Assembly: GCA_007125875.1 (NCBI GenBank)
Contig: SLCI01000171.1
Location: 1-5,878 of the forward strand
Direction of reading: 5' to 3'
Source of the DNA: Kiritimatiellia bacterium
GTDB lineage: Bacteria > Verrucomicrobiota > Kiritimatiellia > SLAD01
DNA: 5,878 nt
How positions within the stretch are numbered: the first letter of the stretch is position 1; each line of letters opens with the position of its first letter. A program made the position numbers and the translations under genes. Below the pieces are notes generated by a model that was not told the origin of the DNA, made no database searches, and saw only the letters and a program-made list of their open reading frames with translations. Positions 1 through 5,790 of this stretch are shown here, piece by piece.

Positions 1-22
1 CTTCATTGGTCTAAACCAAAAA

Positions 23-163
23 TCAATCTTCCGAGTCGCTGTCTTTCACTTCGCCCTTATCAGCAGAACCGCCTGCGCTGCAGCAGCCACCCGCGGCATG
101 GGCGTCCAATTGGAAGCCAGCTATCAGACCTAACATAACAAACAAAGCCATCAACTTACGCAT
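23..163 (-). CDS. Small exported peptide with Cys-Cys pair, unknown function
   Basis: Reading the minus strand from 163 to 23 gives a 46-residue protein ending in TGA. The start is chosen because AGGAG (171-175 on the complement) lies 7 nt upstream of the ATG at 163. A second in-frame ATG at 169 sits almost directly on that Shine-Dalgarno and is less likely. Residues 1-24 look like a signal peptide: MRK, then a hydrophobic core rich in L, F, V, M and I, then DAHA with probable cleavage after residue 23 or 24. The mature part is only about 22 residues: GGCCSAGG followed by an acidic tail (KGEVKDSDSED). The adjacent cysteines could bind metal or form a disulfide in the periplasm, which is inference only. 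It is not a lipoprotein, because no lipobox is seen. A short inverted repeat (6-10 with 15-19) follows the stop but is too weak to call a terminator. No family is recognised. The gene is divergent from the outer-membrane-type gene at 328. Confidence 0.7.
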   Translation of the reverse strand: MRKLMALFVMLGLIAGFQLDAHAAGGCCSAGGSADKGEVKDSDSED

Positions 164-256
164 ACTCATCTCCTCTTATTTGGTTAGCAACGCTTACTAT
201 GAGGTAAGGTAAAGCCCGAATCGGCATTTGCAAACGAAAAAAGAATAAATGATGAA

Positions 257-284
257 GCGGGGCATTACTCGCGGGGCGATTCTC
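257..284 (+). repeat. Imperfect 14-bp tandem direct repeat in the divergent control region
   Basis: GCGGGGCATTACTC (257-270) is followed directly by GCGGGGCGATTCTC (271-284); 11 of 14 positions match and the first seven are identical. It lies between the two divergent genes, 7 nt upstream of the candidate -35 box at 292. A pair of tandem regulator half-sites would fit the position, but no known operator is recognised and chance is possible. Confidence 0.4.
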
Positions 285-291
285 CAGAGTC

Positions 292-320
292 TTGTCCACG
301 ATGTATTTACATGCTATCTA
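292..320 (+). promoter_or_regulatory. Candidate promoter for the exported barrel protein gene
   Basis: TTGTCC (292-297), a spacer of exactly 17 nt, and TGC-TATCTA (hexamer 315-320, extended by TG at 312-313) resemble a weak sigma-70 promoter. The -35 hexamer matches the consensus at 4 of 6 positions and the -10 hexamer at about half. Transcription would begin about 7 nt downstream, near 327, at or next to the ATG at 328. That start has no Shine-Dalgarno, so a leaderless message is possible. The call is tentative. Confidence 0.3.
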
Positions 321-327
321 GATACTT

Positions 328-882
328 ATGGGAAAACACTATTTTATTTTGGGTGGCAGACGGCTTTTGTTCATGAGTCTTTTGTCGCTTCTGAGCGGCA
401 CATTGGCGCATGCCTACGATGTGCGCGACTACGAGGAGGATGCCGGGATCAGTATCAGCATTGTTCGTGACCCCGGCGGCGATGTTTATGGGGGTGGTTT
501 TGAATCGGGCGTGTGGTTGGTGGGTGCCCCATTGTTCGGCGAGCTTTTCGGGCATTGGTTAGTGAATCGGCTGCAAGACGGCAACTATTACAGTGTCGGT
601 ATGACGATTCGCTTGAAGCCGAGGACGCCGGTAGCCCCCTTCGTGGGCGGTGGTGGCAGTTATAATGGGCTGACCTCCAATCGAAGTCGTGGCTCATCAT
701 CGAATGAGTTCTTCCGCGATCCTGATAGTTCCTATTGGAAGGGGCATGCCGAGGCTGGCGTGCGGCTCTGGTATGGCGGTGGGGCGCAATTTATCGAAGG
801 TGGTTATCGTCGCCATTGGACGGATTCAGGTCGATCATTCAACTACGACTGGTGGTTCCTTGAGTTCGGCCAGTCGTTTTGA
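328..882 (+). CDS. Exported protein, predicted small outer-membrane beta-barrel
   Basis: 184 residues. The ATG at 328 is the first in-frame start after the stop at 319-321. It has no clear Shine-Dalgarno, and ATG 373 is the alternative. Residues 1-29 form a signal peptide: a GRR basic n-region, the core LLFMSLLSLLSG, and LAHA before probable cleavage at Y30. The mature protein has alternating amphipathic segments ending in turns, for example SVGMTIRL (89-96), APFVGGGGSYNG (103-114), HAEAGVRLWYGG (140-151), FIEGGYRRHW (155-164) and YDWWFLEFGQSF (173-184). The final segment ends in Phe with alternating aromatic residues, as in the C-terminal insertion signal of outer-membrane barrels. The length fits an 8-stranded barrel. 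H163-W-T-D-S-G near the C-terminus loosely recalls the H-x-S-N motif of PagL-type lipid A deacylases, but Thr replaces the catalytic Ser and there is no other proof. Family and function are otherwise unrecognised. It stands alone between a divergent gene and malQ. Confidence 0.75.
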   Translation: MGKHYFILGGRRLLFMSLLSLLSGTLAHAYDVRDYEEDAGISISIVRDPGGDVYGGGFESGVWLVGAPLFGELFGHWLVNRLQDGNYYSVGMTIRLKPRTPVAPFVGGGGSYNGLTSNRSRGSSSNEFFRDPDSSYWKGHAEAGVRLWYGGGAQFIEGGYRRHWTDSGRSFNYDWWFLEFGQSF

Positions 883-897
883 TATGGACAGGGTTAG

Positions 898-919
898 ATG
901 GGCGACGTAAAACGCCCGT
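898..919 (+). terminator. Stem-loop between the barrel gene and malQ, weak terminator candidate
   Basis: ATGGGCG (898-904) can pair with CGCCCGT (913-919), with one G-U pair and an 8-nt A-rich loop. It sits 16 nt after the stop of the upstream gene and before malQ. No T-tract follows, so it is not a canonical intrinsic terminator. It may only be an RNA hairpin that separates the two genes. Confidence 0.25.
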
Positions 920-959
920 GTGTGATGGTGTATTTGGACCTTTTTGAAAGGATGTTGCC

Positions 960-2489
960 GTGGAATTTGATCGCGAAAGTGGAATATTGCTGCACCCAAC
1001 GTCGTTGCCAGGACCTTATGGTATTGGTGAAATAGGTCCGCAGGCGCGCCAGTTTGTGGATCGTCTCGAACGCATGGGACAACGCCTATGGCAGATCCTG
1101 CCGCACGGTCCCACCAGTTATGGCGATTCCCCGTACCAGTCTTTATCGACGTTTGCGGGCAATCATCTGCTGATCAGCTTTGACGACTTGGTGGCGGAAG
1201 GCTTGTTGAATGCGGACCGCCTCAAGAAGTTTCCCGAATTTCCTGATCATGAGGTCGACTACGGCCCGGTGATTGAGGCGCGCATGGAGGTCTTGCGGTC
1301 GGTTTGCCGCACGTTTGAGCGCAAGGCGTCGGACGAGATGAAGCACGCTTATCACGAGTTCTGCCGTCGCGAGGCCTTCTGGCTCGAGGATTATGCTCTC
1401 TTTTACGCGCTGAAGGATGCCCATGATTTGCGGCCTTGGACGGAATGGCCTCGTGAATTGGGTCTACGTGATCCGATGGCACTGGATGAGGCTCGTCGTA
1501 AATACAACACCGCGATTCGAAACGTAAAGATTCAGCAATTTCTGTTTGATCGCCAATGGCAGGCGTTGCGCGCTTATGCGCATCAACATCGCGTCAAATT
1601 GATCGGTGATATCCCGATTTTTGTGGCACATGACAGCGCCGATGTCTGGGCGAATCCCGATTTGTATTATCTTGATGGGAATGGACAACCGATTGTGATC
1701 GCCGGCGTACCGCCCGATTACTTTAGCGCGACGGGGCAGCGCTGGGGTAATCCGCTATACCGTTGGGACATTCACGAGCATACCGGTTATGATTGGTGGA
1801 TTCGTCGCATCAAAAAGATATTCGAAATGGTTGATATCGTACGTATCGATCACTTCCGCGGGTTCGAGGCGTATTGGGAAATTCCTGCCCATGAACCAAC
1901 GGCGATGAACGGGCGCTGGGTGGATGGTCCCAAGGGTGCGATTTTCGATGCGATGATCAAGGCGATTGGGCAACTGCCCATCATCGCCGAGGATCTGGGC
2001 GTCATCACTGAGGGCGTTGAGGCGCTGCGAGATCATTATCATTTCCCAGGCATGCGGATTCTGCAATTTGCGTTCGGCAATGACGCCAAGGCGGCTGATT
2101 ACCGACCGGAAAGCTATCCCCCCAATTGCGTCGTCTACACCGGAACCCATGACAATGACACGACCGTGGGTTGGTTCTGGAGCAATGCGGGCGAAAATAG
2201 TACCCGCACACAAGAAGAGATTGAGGCTGAGCGCCAAACCATCTTGGCTTATGTGCAAACCGATGGTAGCCAGATTCATTGGGACATGATCTCACTGGCA
2301 GCCAAATCCAATGCGTCGACGGCCATTTATCCTTTGCAGGACCTGTTGGGGCTCGGTTCCGAGGCTCGTATGAACGTACCTGGTGTTGAGGGCGGCAACT
2401 GGCGCTGGCGATTCCGTTGGGATCAGTTGAACGACGAGATTCAACAACGCCTGTACGATGTCTGCGAATGGTCCGGTCGCATCCATTGA
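960..2489 (+). CDS. malQ: 4-alpha-glucanotransferase (amylomaltase)
   Basis: A 509-residue GH77 enzyme that transfers 1,4-alpha-glucan segments between maltodextrins in the cytoplasm, releasing glucose; its length is typical of the single-domain bacterial form. The start is GTG 960, preceded by AAAGGAT (947-953) at good spacing; the ATG at 952 is out of frame. Family motifs run in order: GILLHPTSLPGPYGIG (8-23), WQILPHGPTSYGDSPYQS (44-61), GDIPIFVAHDSADVW (216-230) and PPDYFSATGQRWGNPLY (251-267). The catalytic residues are then visible: nucleophile D297 in VRIDHFRGFE, acid/base E344 in IIAEDLG, and D398 in GTHDND. They match D293, E340 and D395 of the Thermus amylomaltase. NVPG (472-475) and the C-terminal WRWRF are also typical. 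The enzyme looks intact and active. No other glycogen or maltose gene is present in the window. The ECF sigma gene begins 11 nt after its stop, so the two are probably co-transcribed. Confidence 0.97.
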   Translation: MEFDRESGILLHPTSLPGPYGIGEIGPQARQFVDRLERMGQRLWQILPHGPTSYGDSPYQSLSTFAGNHLLISFDDLVAEGLLNADRLKKFPEFPDHEVDYGPVIEARMEVLRSVCRTFERKASDEMKHAYHEFCRREAFWLEDYALFYALKDAHDLRPWTEWPRELGLRDPMALDEARRKYNTAIRNVKIQQFLFDRQWQALRAYAHQHRVKLIGDIPIFVAHDSADVWANPDLYYLDGNGQPIVIAGVPPDYFSATGQRWGNPLYRWDIHEHTGYDWWIRRIKKIFEMVDIVRIDHFRGFEAYWEIPAHEPTAMNGRWVDGPKGAIFDAMIKAIGQLPIIAEDLGVITEGVEALRDHYHFPGMRILQFAFGNDAKAADYRPESYPPNCVVYTGTHDNDTTVGWFWSNAGENSTRTQEEIEAERQTILAYVQTDGSQIHWDMISLAAKSNASTAIYPLQDLLGLGSEARMNVPGVEGGNWRWRFRWDQLNDEIQQRLYDVCEWSGRIH

Positions 2490-2500
2490 CCTGAATAAAT

Positions 2501-3109
2501 ATGTCCCCGAATGCGTCTAACCCCTTGAATGCCGACGGGGAGGCGGTGGATGTTCCCCGTCTGGTGCAATTGGCAAAAGAAGGCAATGAAGCCGCGTTTG
2601 GGGAACTGATGCAGGCATATTACGCCAGAGTGTACGGGCTGCTAAAAGGCATCGTCCGCCATGAGGATGATGCCCGTGATCTCTCCCAGCAGGTATGGGT
2701 GAAGGTCTGGCACAAACTGGACAGCTTCAAGGGGGATAGTGACTTCTATACCTGGCTGTATCGAGTCGCCACATTTGCGGGCTTGGATTTTGTCCGGAAA
2801 CGCAAGCGGCAGCGCGAGGTCGAGCTGAGCGAGGCGATGGAGCCTAATCGTGATGCCGACGCAATCCTGCCGCCGAGCCTGACTTCACGTCCAGACTCCG
2901 CCGCGCAGACTGCCGAGATTCAGACCGTCTTCGAACGCGCGTTGGAAACCTTGTCGCCAGAGCATCGCACCGCGCTGATGCTGCGCGAGGTCGAAGGACT
3001 GTCCTATGATGAAATTGCGCAGGTAACGGGTTGCCGGCGTGGCACCGTCATGTCACGCATCTTCTATGCGCGGAAGAGCATTCAAGAGCAACTGAAGGAT
3101 GTACGATGA
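2501..3109 (+). CDS. rpoE: ECF RNA polymerase sigma factor, RpoE-like
   Basis: A 202-residue group 4 sigma factor that directs RNA polymerase to an extracytoplasmic-stress-type regulon. Region 2 spans about residues 32-104. It runs from AFGELMQAYYARVYGLL through DDARDLSQQVWVKVWHKLDSF (core-binding and -10 recognition) to DFYTWLYRVATFAGLDFVRKRKRQRE. A variable acidic and proline-rich linker (110-138) follows. Region 4 spans about 139-198: ALETLSPEHRTALMLREVEGLSYDEIA, then the helix-turn-helix GCRRGTVMSRIFYARKSIQEQL, which reads the -35 element. The start is the first ATG after an in-frame TGA at 2492-2494. It has no recognisable Shine-Dalgarno and lies 11 nt after the malQ stop, so translation may depend on coupling to malQ. 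The anti-sigma gene overlaps its last 4 nt (ATGA). The symbol rpoE is used for the family; the exact ECF subgroup is not determined. Confidence 0.93.
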   Translation: MSPNASNPLNADGEAVDVPRLVQLAKEGNEAAFGELMQAYYARVYGLLKGIVRHEDDARDLSQQVWVKVWHKLDSFKGDSDFYTWLYRVATFAGLDFVRKRKRQREVELSEAMEPNRDADAILPPSLTSRPDSAAQTAEIQTVFERALETLSPEHRTALMLREVEGLSYDEIAQVTGCRRGTVMSRIFYARKSIQEQLKDVR

Positions 3110-3615
3110 ATAAAGAGCGCGCTGAATATTGGTTAAGTCAGGCCCTCGATGGTGAGTTGTCGCCTCGTCGGCAACGTCGCCTTGAAAAGGCGCTGGCCAA
3201 GGATCCCTCGCTCGCTGATCTGCGGGAGCAGTGGCTAGCGATTGGACTATCCTGTCGCGCACAAACCGTTGAACCTCCCCAAACGCCCGAGGCCGCTTGG
3301 CAAGATGTTCAACGCGCCATACGTTTGAGTGCGGATGAATCGACGCAGCGCAGTCCATCGTTTTTTGGGGGGCTCTGGCGGTGGAGCCTCTCCGCCGCGG
3401 CCGTGTTGATGCTTTCCGTGGGCATTTGGTGGGGCTCGCGCCCCGTGGACTACACGCGGGCCGTCATTCCGCTGGCAGAGCGGACGCAGGTGGAGTGGGT
3501 CGAAAGCGATTTGCCCGATGCGATTTCGATGGTGTATGAAGATGGGGATACAGGCATCACCGTGATTTGGGTTATGATGGATGACGTGCAAGAGGATAAT
3601 GGCCATGCGGGTTGA
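3106..3615 (+). CDS. Membrane-anchored anti-sigma factor, RseA-like
   Basis: 169 residues. The ATG at 3106 overlaps the sigma stop (ATGA) and is preceded by GAAGGAT (3094-3100), a strong Shine-Dalgarno inside the sigma gene. A longer frame opens at 3031 but would add 25 residues read out of frame through sigma region 4, so it is rejected. The cytoplasmic N-terminus (about 7-50: EYWLSQALDGELSPRRQRRLEKALAKDP, then WLAIGL) resembles the sigma-binding domain of RseA, with its A-L/M-D-G-E motif. It lacks the H-x3-C-x2-C zinc signature of ZAS anti-sigmas; the only Cys is C50. One transmembrane helix is predicted at about 92-110 (WRWSLSAAAVLMLSVGIWW). The C-terminal part should be periplasmic: VEWVESDLPDAISMVYEDG followed by ITVIWVMMDD, a small hydrophobic strand-rich tail seen in other sigma-linked membrane proteins. 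Expected role: hold the upstream sigma factor at the membrane and release it on an envelope signal. That role is inferred from context and topology. Confidence 0.82.
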   Translation: MNKERAEYWLSQALDGELSPRRQRRLEKALAKDPSLADLREQWLAIGLSCRAQTVEPPQTPEAAWQDVQRAIRLSADESTQRSPSFFGGLWRWSLSAAAVLMLSVGIWWGSRPVDYTRAVIPLAERTQVEWVESDLPDAISMVYEDGDTGITVIWVMMDDVQEDNGHAG

Positions 3616-4063
3616 AAAAAAAGTGTATCGATGGATTGCCTTACTGCTGCTTTGTGCCGGTGTGGGGCCGGCAGGTTGGATGCAGGCAGCCGACGGACAG
3701 ACTGTGACCGTCGAGGCCATGCTCATTCATGCATCGGACCGTCCAGCCGCCCTTGACGCCCGGATGGATCGGGTAGAGTATCGGCTGCGACGCATTTTCC
3801 AGTTCGAGCATTACGGGCTGCTCAATATCATTCAAAGCGCGATGACGTTGCCCTCGCAGGCGCGACTCGACATCGGGCATGGCTACGTCTTGAATATTGA
3901 TGCCAGTCAGCGTGATGGGCGCGTGCGCGCTCAAGTGGAGTGGTATCAGGGTTCAACACGCCTATTGAGCACGTCCGTGCAACAACGGCGCAATGTGCCT
4001 GCGATTCTGGGCGGGCCACCGCATGATGGCGGTACATTGATTCTCGTGCTTGAATTCCGCTAG
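3605..4063 (+). CDS. Exported protein of unknown function in the sigma/anti-sigma operon
   Basis: 152 residues from ATG 3605. This start has AGAGGA (3591-3596) 8 nt upstream and gives a sensible signal peptide. The in-frame ATGs at 3581 and 3599 are not well spaced from a Shine-Dalgarno. The gene overlaps the end of the anti-sigma gene by 11 nt in another frame, which implies coupled translation. The signal peptide is MRVEKK, then the core WIALLLLCAGVGPAG, then MQA before probable cleavage ahead of ADGQ (about residue 28). The mature domain (about 120 residues) starts with a strand, VTVEAMLIHAS. It then has a charged helix (DARMDRVEYRLRRIF) and FEHYGLLN, followed by alternating strands including GYVLNIDA, VRAQVEWYQG and TRLLSTSV. 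It ends NVPAILGGPPHDGGTLILVLEFR. The same layout (F-x-x-Y-x-L-L, a late GGP, a terminal hydrophobic strand) is familiar from uncharacterised proteins next to ECF sigma loci. It is not RseB, being half that length with no match. A periplasmic sensor or partner role is only an inference from position. Confidence 0.8.
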   Translation: MRVEKKVYRWIALLLLCAGVGPAGWMQAADGQTVTVEAMLIHASDRPAALDARMDRVEYRLRRIFQFEHYGLLNIIQSAMTLPSQARLDIGHGYVLNIDASQRDGRVRAQVEWYQGSTRLLSTSVQQRRNVPAILGGPPHDGGTLILVLEFR

Positions 4064-4109
4064 CCTACGTGTTGTCGTTCTTGGATACAGGGGGAGAGAA
4101 AGGGATTAG

Positions 4110-4991
4110 ATGAAAGGCATTATTTTAGCGGGCGGCTCGGGCACACGGTTGTATCCGATCACACAGGTGGTTAGTAAACAGTTGTTGCCAGTTTACGATA
4201 AGCCCATGATTTACTATCCGCTTTCGGTCCTTATGTTGGCGGGTATCCGCGAAATCTTGATCATATCAACGCCACAGGATTTACCGCTCTTCAAGAAACT
4301 GCTGGGCGATGGTAAGCAAATTGGCCTTGAGCTGTCCTATGCTGAACAGCCGCGACCGGAAGGCTTGGCACAGGCCTTCGTGATCGGCGCCGATTTTATC
4401 GGGTCGGAGCCGGTCGCCTTGGTGCTGGGTGACAATATCTTTTTCGGTCATGGCCTACACGCTAAGCTGCGCGAGGCGGGCAGTCTAAAAACGGGCGGGC
4501 TTATATTTGGTTACGCGGTGAAGGATCCGGAGCGATATGGCGTGGTTTCTTTTGATGGGGAAGGGCGCGTGCTCGATATTGAGGAGAAACCCACCGAACC
4601 CAAGTCGCGCTACGCGGTGCCGGGGCTCTACTTCTACGATAATCGCGTCGTTCAGTATGCGCGCGACCTCAAACCCTCGGCGCGTGGGGAATTGGAAATC
4701 ACCGATATCAATCGCATCTATTTACAGCAAGGGGAACTTCATGTTGACTTGCTTGGACGCGGGTTCGCTTGGCTCGACACCGGCACCCATGAATCATTGT
4801 TGCAGGCGTCCGACTATGTGCAGACGGTAGAAGAGCGGCAAGGCCTGAAGATCGCGTGCATCGAGGAAATTGCGTTTCGCAAAGGTTGGATTTCGGAAGA
4901 GGACGTGTTGGCGCTGGCTGGGCCGCTGGCTAAGAATGGCTATGGGCAATACCTCATCGATGTTATCCAGGAAGTTCGGGAGAATCATTAA
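4110..4991 (+). CDS. rfbA: Glucose-1-phosphate thymidylyltransferase
   Basis: A 293-residue enzyme that makes dTDP-glucose from dTTP and glucose 1-phosphate, the first step of dTDP-L-rhamnose synthesis in the cytoplasm. The length is the family standard. Motifs: KGIILAGGSGTRLYP (2-16), the nucleotide-binding loop; SKQLLPVYDKPMIYYPLS (22-39); PRPEGLAQAF (81-90); the metal-binding LGDNIFFGHG (106-115, D108); EEKP (158-161); RGELEITDIN (192-201); and WLDTGTHESL (221-230, D223). The C-terminus IACIEEIAFRKGWI and GYGQYL is characteristic of RmlA rather than of UTP-dependent GalU. The start at 4110 has GAAAGGGA (4098-4105) just upstream and a second purine-rich GGGGGAG at 4090. A 46-nt gap separates it from the preceding gene, and no clear promoter was found there. 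Its stop overlaps the rfbC start by one base. Confidence 0.97.
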   Translation: MKGIILAGGSGTRLYPITQVVSKQLLPVYDKPMIYYPLSVLMLAGIREILIISTPQDLPLFKKLLGDGKQIGLELSYAEQPRPEGLAQAFVIGADFIGSEPVALVLGDNIFFGHGLHAKLREAGSLKTGGLIFGYAVKDPERYGVVSFDGEGRVLDIEEKPTEPKSRYAVPGLYFYDNRVVQYARDLKPSARGELEITDINRIYLQQGELHVDLLGRGFAWLDTGTHESLLQASDYVQTVEERQGLKIACIEEIAFRKGWISEEDVLALAGPLAKNGYGQYLIDVIQEVRENH

Positions 4992-5524
4992 TGGCCACTT
5001 TAGAAGCGATACCGGGCAAGCTCGATGGCGTGCTGTTGGTTAAGCCCAAGATCTTTGCCGATTCACGTGGCTCGTTCACCGAAACGTTTCATGCCGTTAA
5101 ATATCGCGATCTGGGAATCGAGAAAGAGTTTGTCCAAGATAATGTTTCAGTCTCCAAGCAACACGTGTTGCGCGGACTCCACTTTCAACGCCGCTATCCG
5201 CAAGGCAAGTTAGTGTTTTGCGTGGTCGGCGAGATCTACGATGTTGCGGTCGACATACGTCCCGACTCAGCGACGTTTGGTCAGTGGGAAGCGCATCGGT
5301 TAAGCGCCGAAAATTACCATCAACTCTTCATCCCCGCTGGATTTGCCCATGGCTTTCTTGTTCTAAGCGAGACGGCCACCGTGACCTATAAGTGCACGGA
5401 CATCTATCGCCCGGACGACGATGCCGGCATCCGTTGGGATGATCCGGCCTTGGCGATCGAGTGGCCGGTCACAACACCGATTCTTTCGGACAAAGATCAG
5501 CAGCTACCTTTGCTGGATAGTTGA
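4991..5524 (+). CDS. rfbC: dTDP-4-dehydrorhamnose 3,5-epimerase
   Basis: A 177-residue cupin-fold enzyme that epimerises dTDP-4-keto-6-deoxyglucose at C3 and C5, the third step of dTDP-L-rhamnose synthesis. The length is typical. Visible motifs are FADSRGSFTETF (22-33), FVQDNVSVSKQHVLRGLHFQ (47-66) with the catalytic base H64, GEIYDVAVDIRPDSATFGQW (80-99), and IPAGFAHGFLVLSETATVTY (114-133) with the substrate-binding Y133. DDAGIRWDDPALAIEWP (143-159) and the LSDKD signature (165-169), which carries the conserved acidic residue, complete the set. The start overlaps the rfbA stop (TAATG), and GGGAG (4978-4982) serves as ribosome-binding site with 8 nt spacing. The product of RfbA must pass through RfbB before RfbC and then go to RfbD; those two genes are not within this window. 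No intrinsic terminator is seen after the stop. Confidence 0.97.
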   Translation: MATLEAIPGKLDGVLLVKPKIFADSRGSFTETFHAVKYRDLGIEKEFVQDNVSVSKQHVLRGLHFQRRYPQGKLVFCVVGEIYDVAVDIRPDSATFGQWEAHRLSAENYHQLFIPAGFAHGFLVLSETATVTYKCTDIYRPDDDAGIRWDDPALAIEWPVTTPILSDKDQQLPLLDS

Positions 5525-5635
5525 AGCGCGTCATGTGCCCGACCAAGTTGAACGTTGGGCAAGGCCGTCCTATCATAGCGGTGTTTGTCATCAAACTCAC
5601 GGTTCGCAAAATGATGTACCATGCCTAATACCAGT

Positions 5636-5644
5636 TGCTATAAT
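5636..5644 (+). promoter_or_regulatory. Extended -10-like element (TGC-TATAAT)
   Basis: A perfect TATAAT (5639-5644) preceded by TG-n forms a consensus extended -10 box in an AT-rich patch. No good -35 box is found 16-18 nt upstream, which extended -10 promoters tolerate. It would drive transcription rightward into the palindromic repeats. No gene is visible downstream within the window, so its function is uncertain. Confidence 0.3.
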
Positions 5645-5735
5645 TTTTCGGTACATTCTCAGGGCAACACAGAGAGGCTGTCTCAAAACCTGACTCATCT
5701 TGGATTTAAGGATGCGGTTCACCTTTTCCATGAAG

Positions 5736-5790
5736 CAGCGGTAGGGCGAGGCTGCCCGCCCGTCCTCCGGCGGGTCTCGCCGAGCCGCTG
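5736..5790. repeat. REP-like interrupted palindrome, large copy
   Basis: Three perfectly complementary 6-bp blocks are nested: CAGCGG (5736-5741) with CCGCTG (5785-5790), GGCGAG (5745-5750) with CTCGCC (5776-5781), and CCCGCC (5755-5760) with GGCGGG (5769-5774). The loop is 8 nt. The interruptions are tag opposite gag, and gctg opposite a single t. This gives 18 Watson-Crick pairs in 55 nt, far beyond chance for an intergenic stretch. The inner palindrome is headed by GTAG (5741-5744), the tetranucleotide found 5' of REP palindromes recognised by TnpA-REP (RAYT) enzymes. There is no T-tract, so it is unlikely to be a simple terminator. It could act as a transcript 3'-end stabiliser or as a protein-binding site. 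Confidence 0.7.

Noticed and set aside
6..19. TTGGT/ACCAA hairpin after the small peptide gene as terminator
   Set aside because: It has only 5 bp, mostly AT, and no T-tract on the 3' side in the direction of transcription.
249..470. Forward 73-codon open frame from ATG 249
   Set aside because: It has no Shine-Dalgarno, runs through the candidate promoter, and overlaps the better-supported exported-protein gene in another frame without protein-like composition.
1755..2279. 174-codon antisense open frame inside malQ
   Set aside because: It is a shadow of the strongly conserved malQ coding sequence, with no start signals or recognisable motifs.
3031..3105. Upstream extension of the anti-sigma gene to ATG 3031
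   Set aside because: The extra 25 residues are read out of frame through sigma region 4, whereas ATG 3106 has a strong Shine-Dalgarno and an ATGA overlap.
3581..3604. Longer start (ATG 3581 or 3599) for the exported protein at 3605
   Set aside because: Only ATG 3605 has AGAGGA at proper spacing and gives a clean basic n-region for the signal peptide.
3247..3726. 159-codon antisense open frame across the anti-sigma gene
   Set aside because: It is antisense to two well-supported overlapping genes, and its His/Pro/Arg-rich composition is typical of shadow frames.
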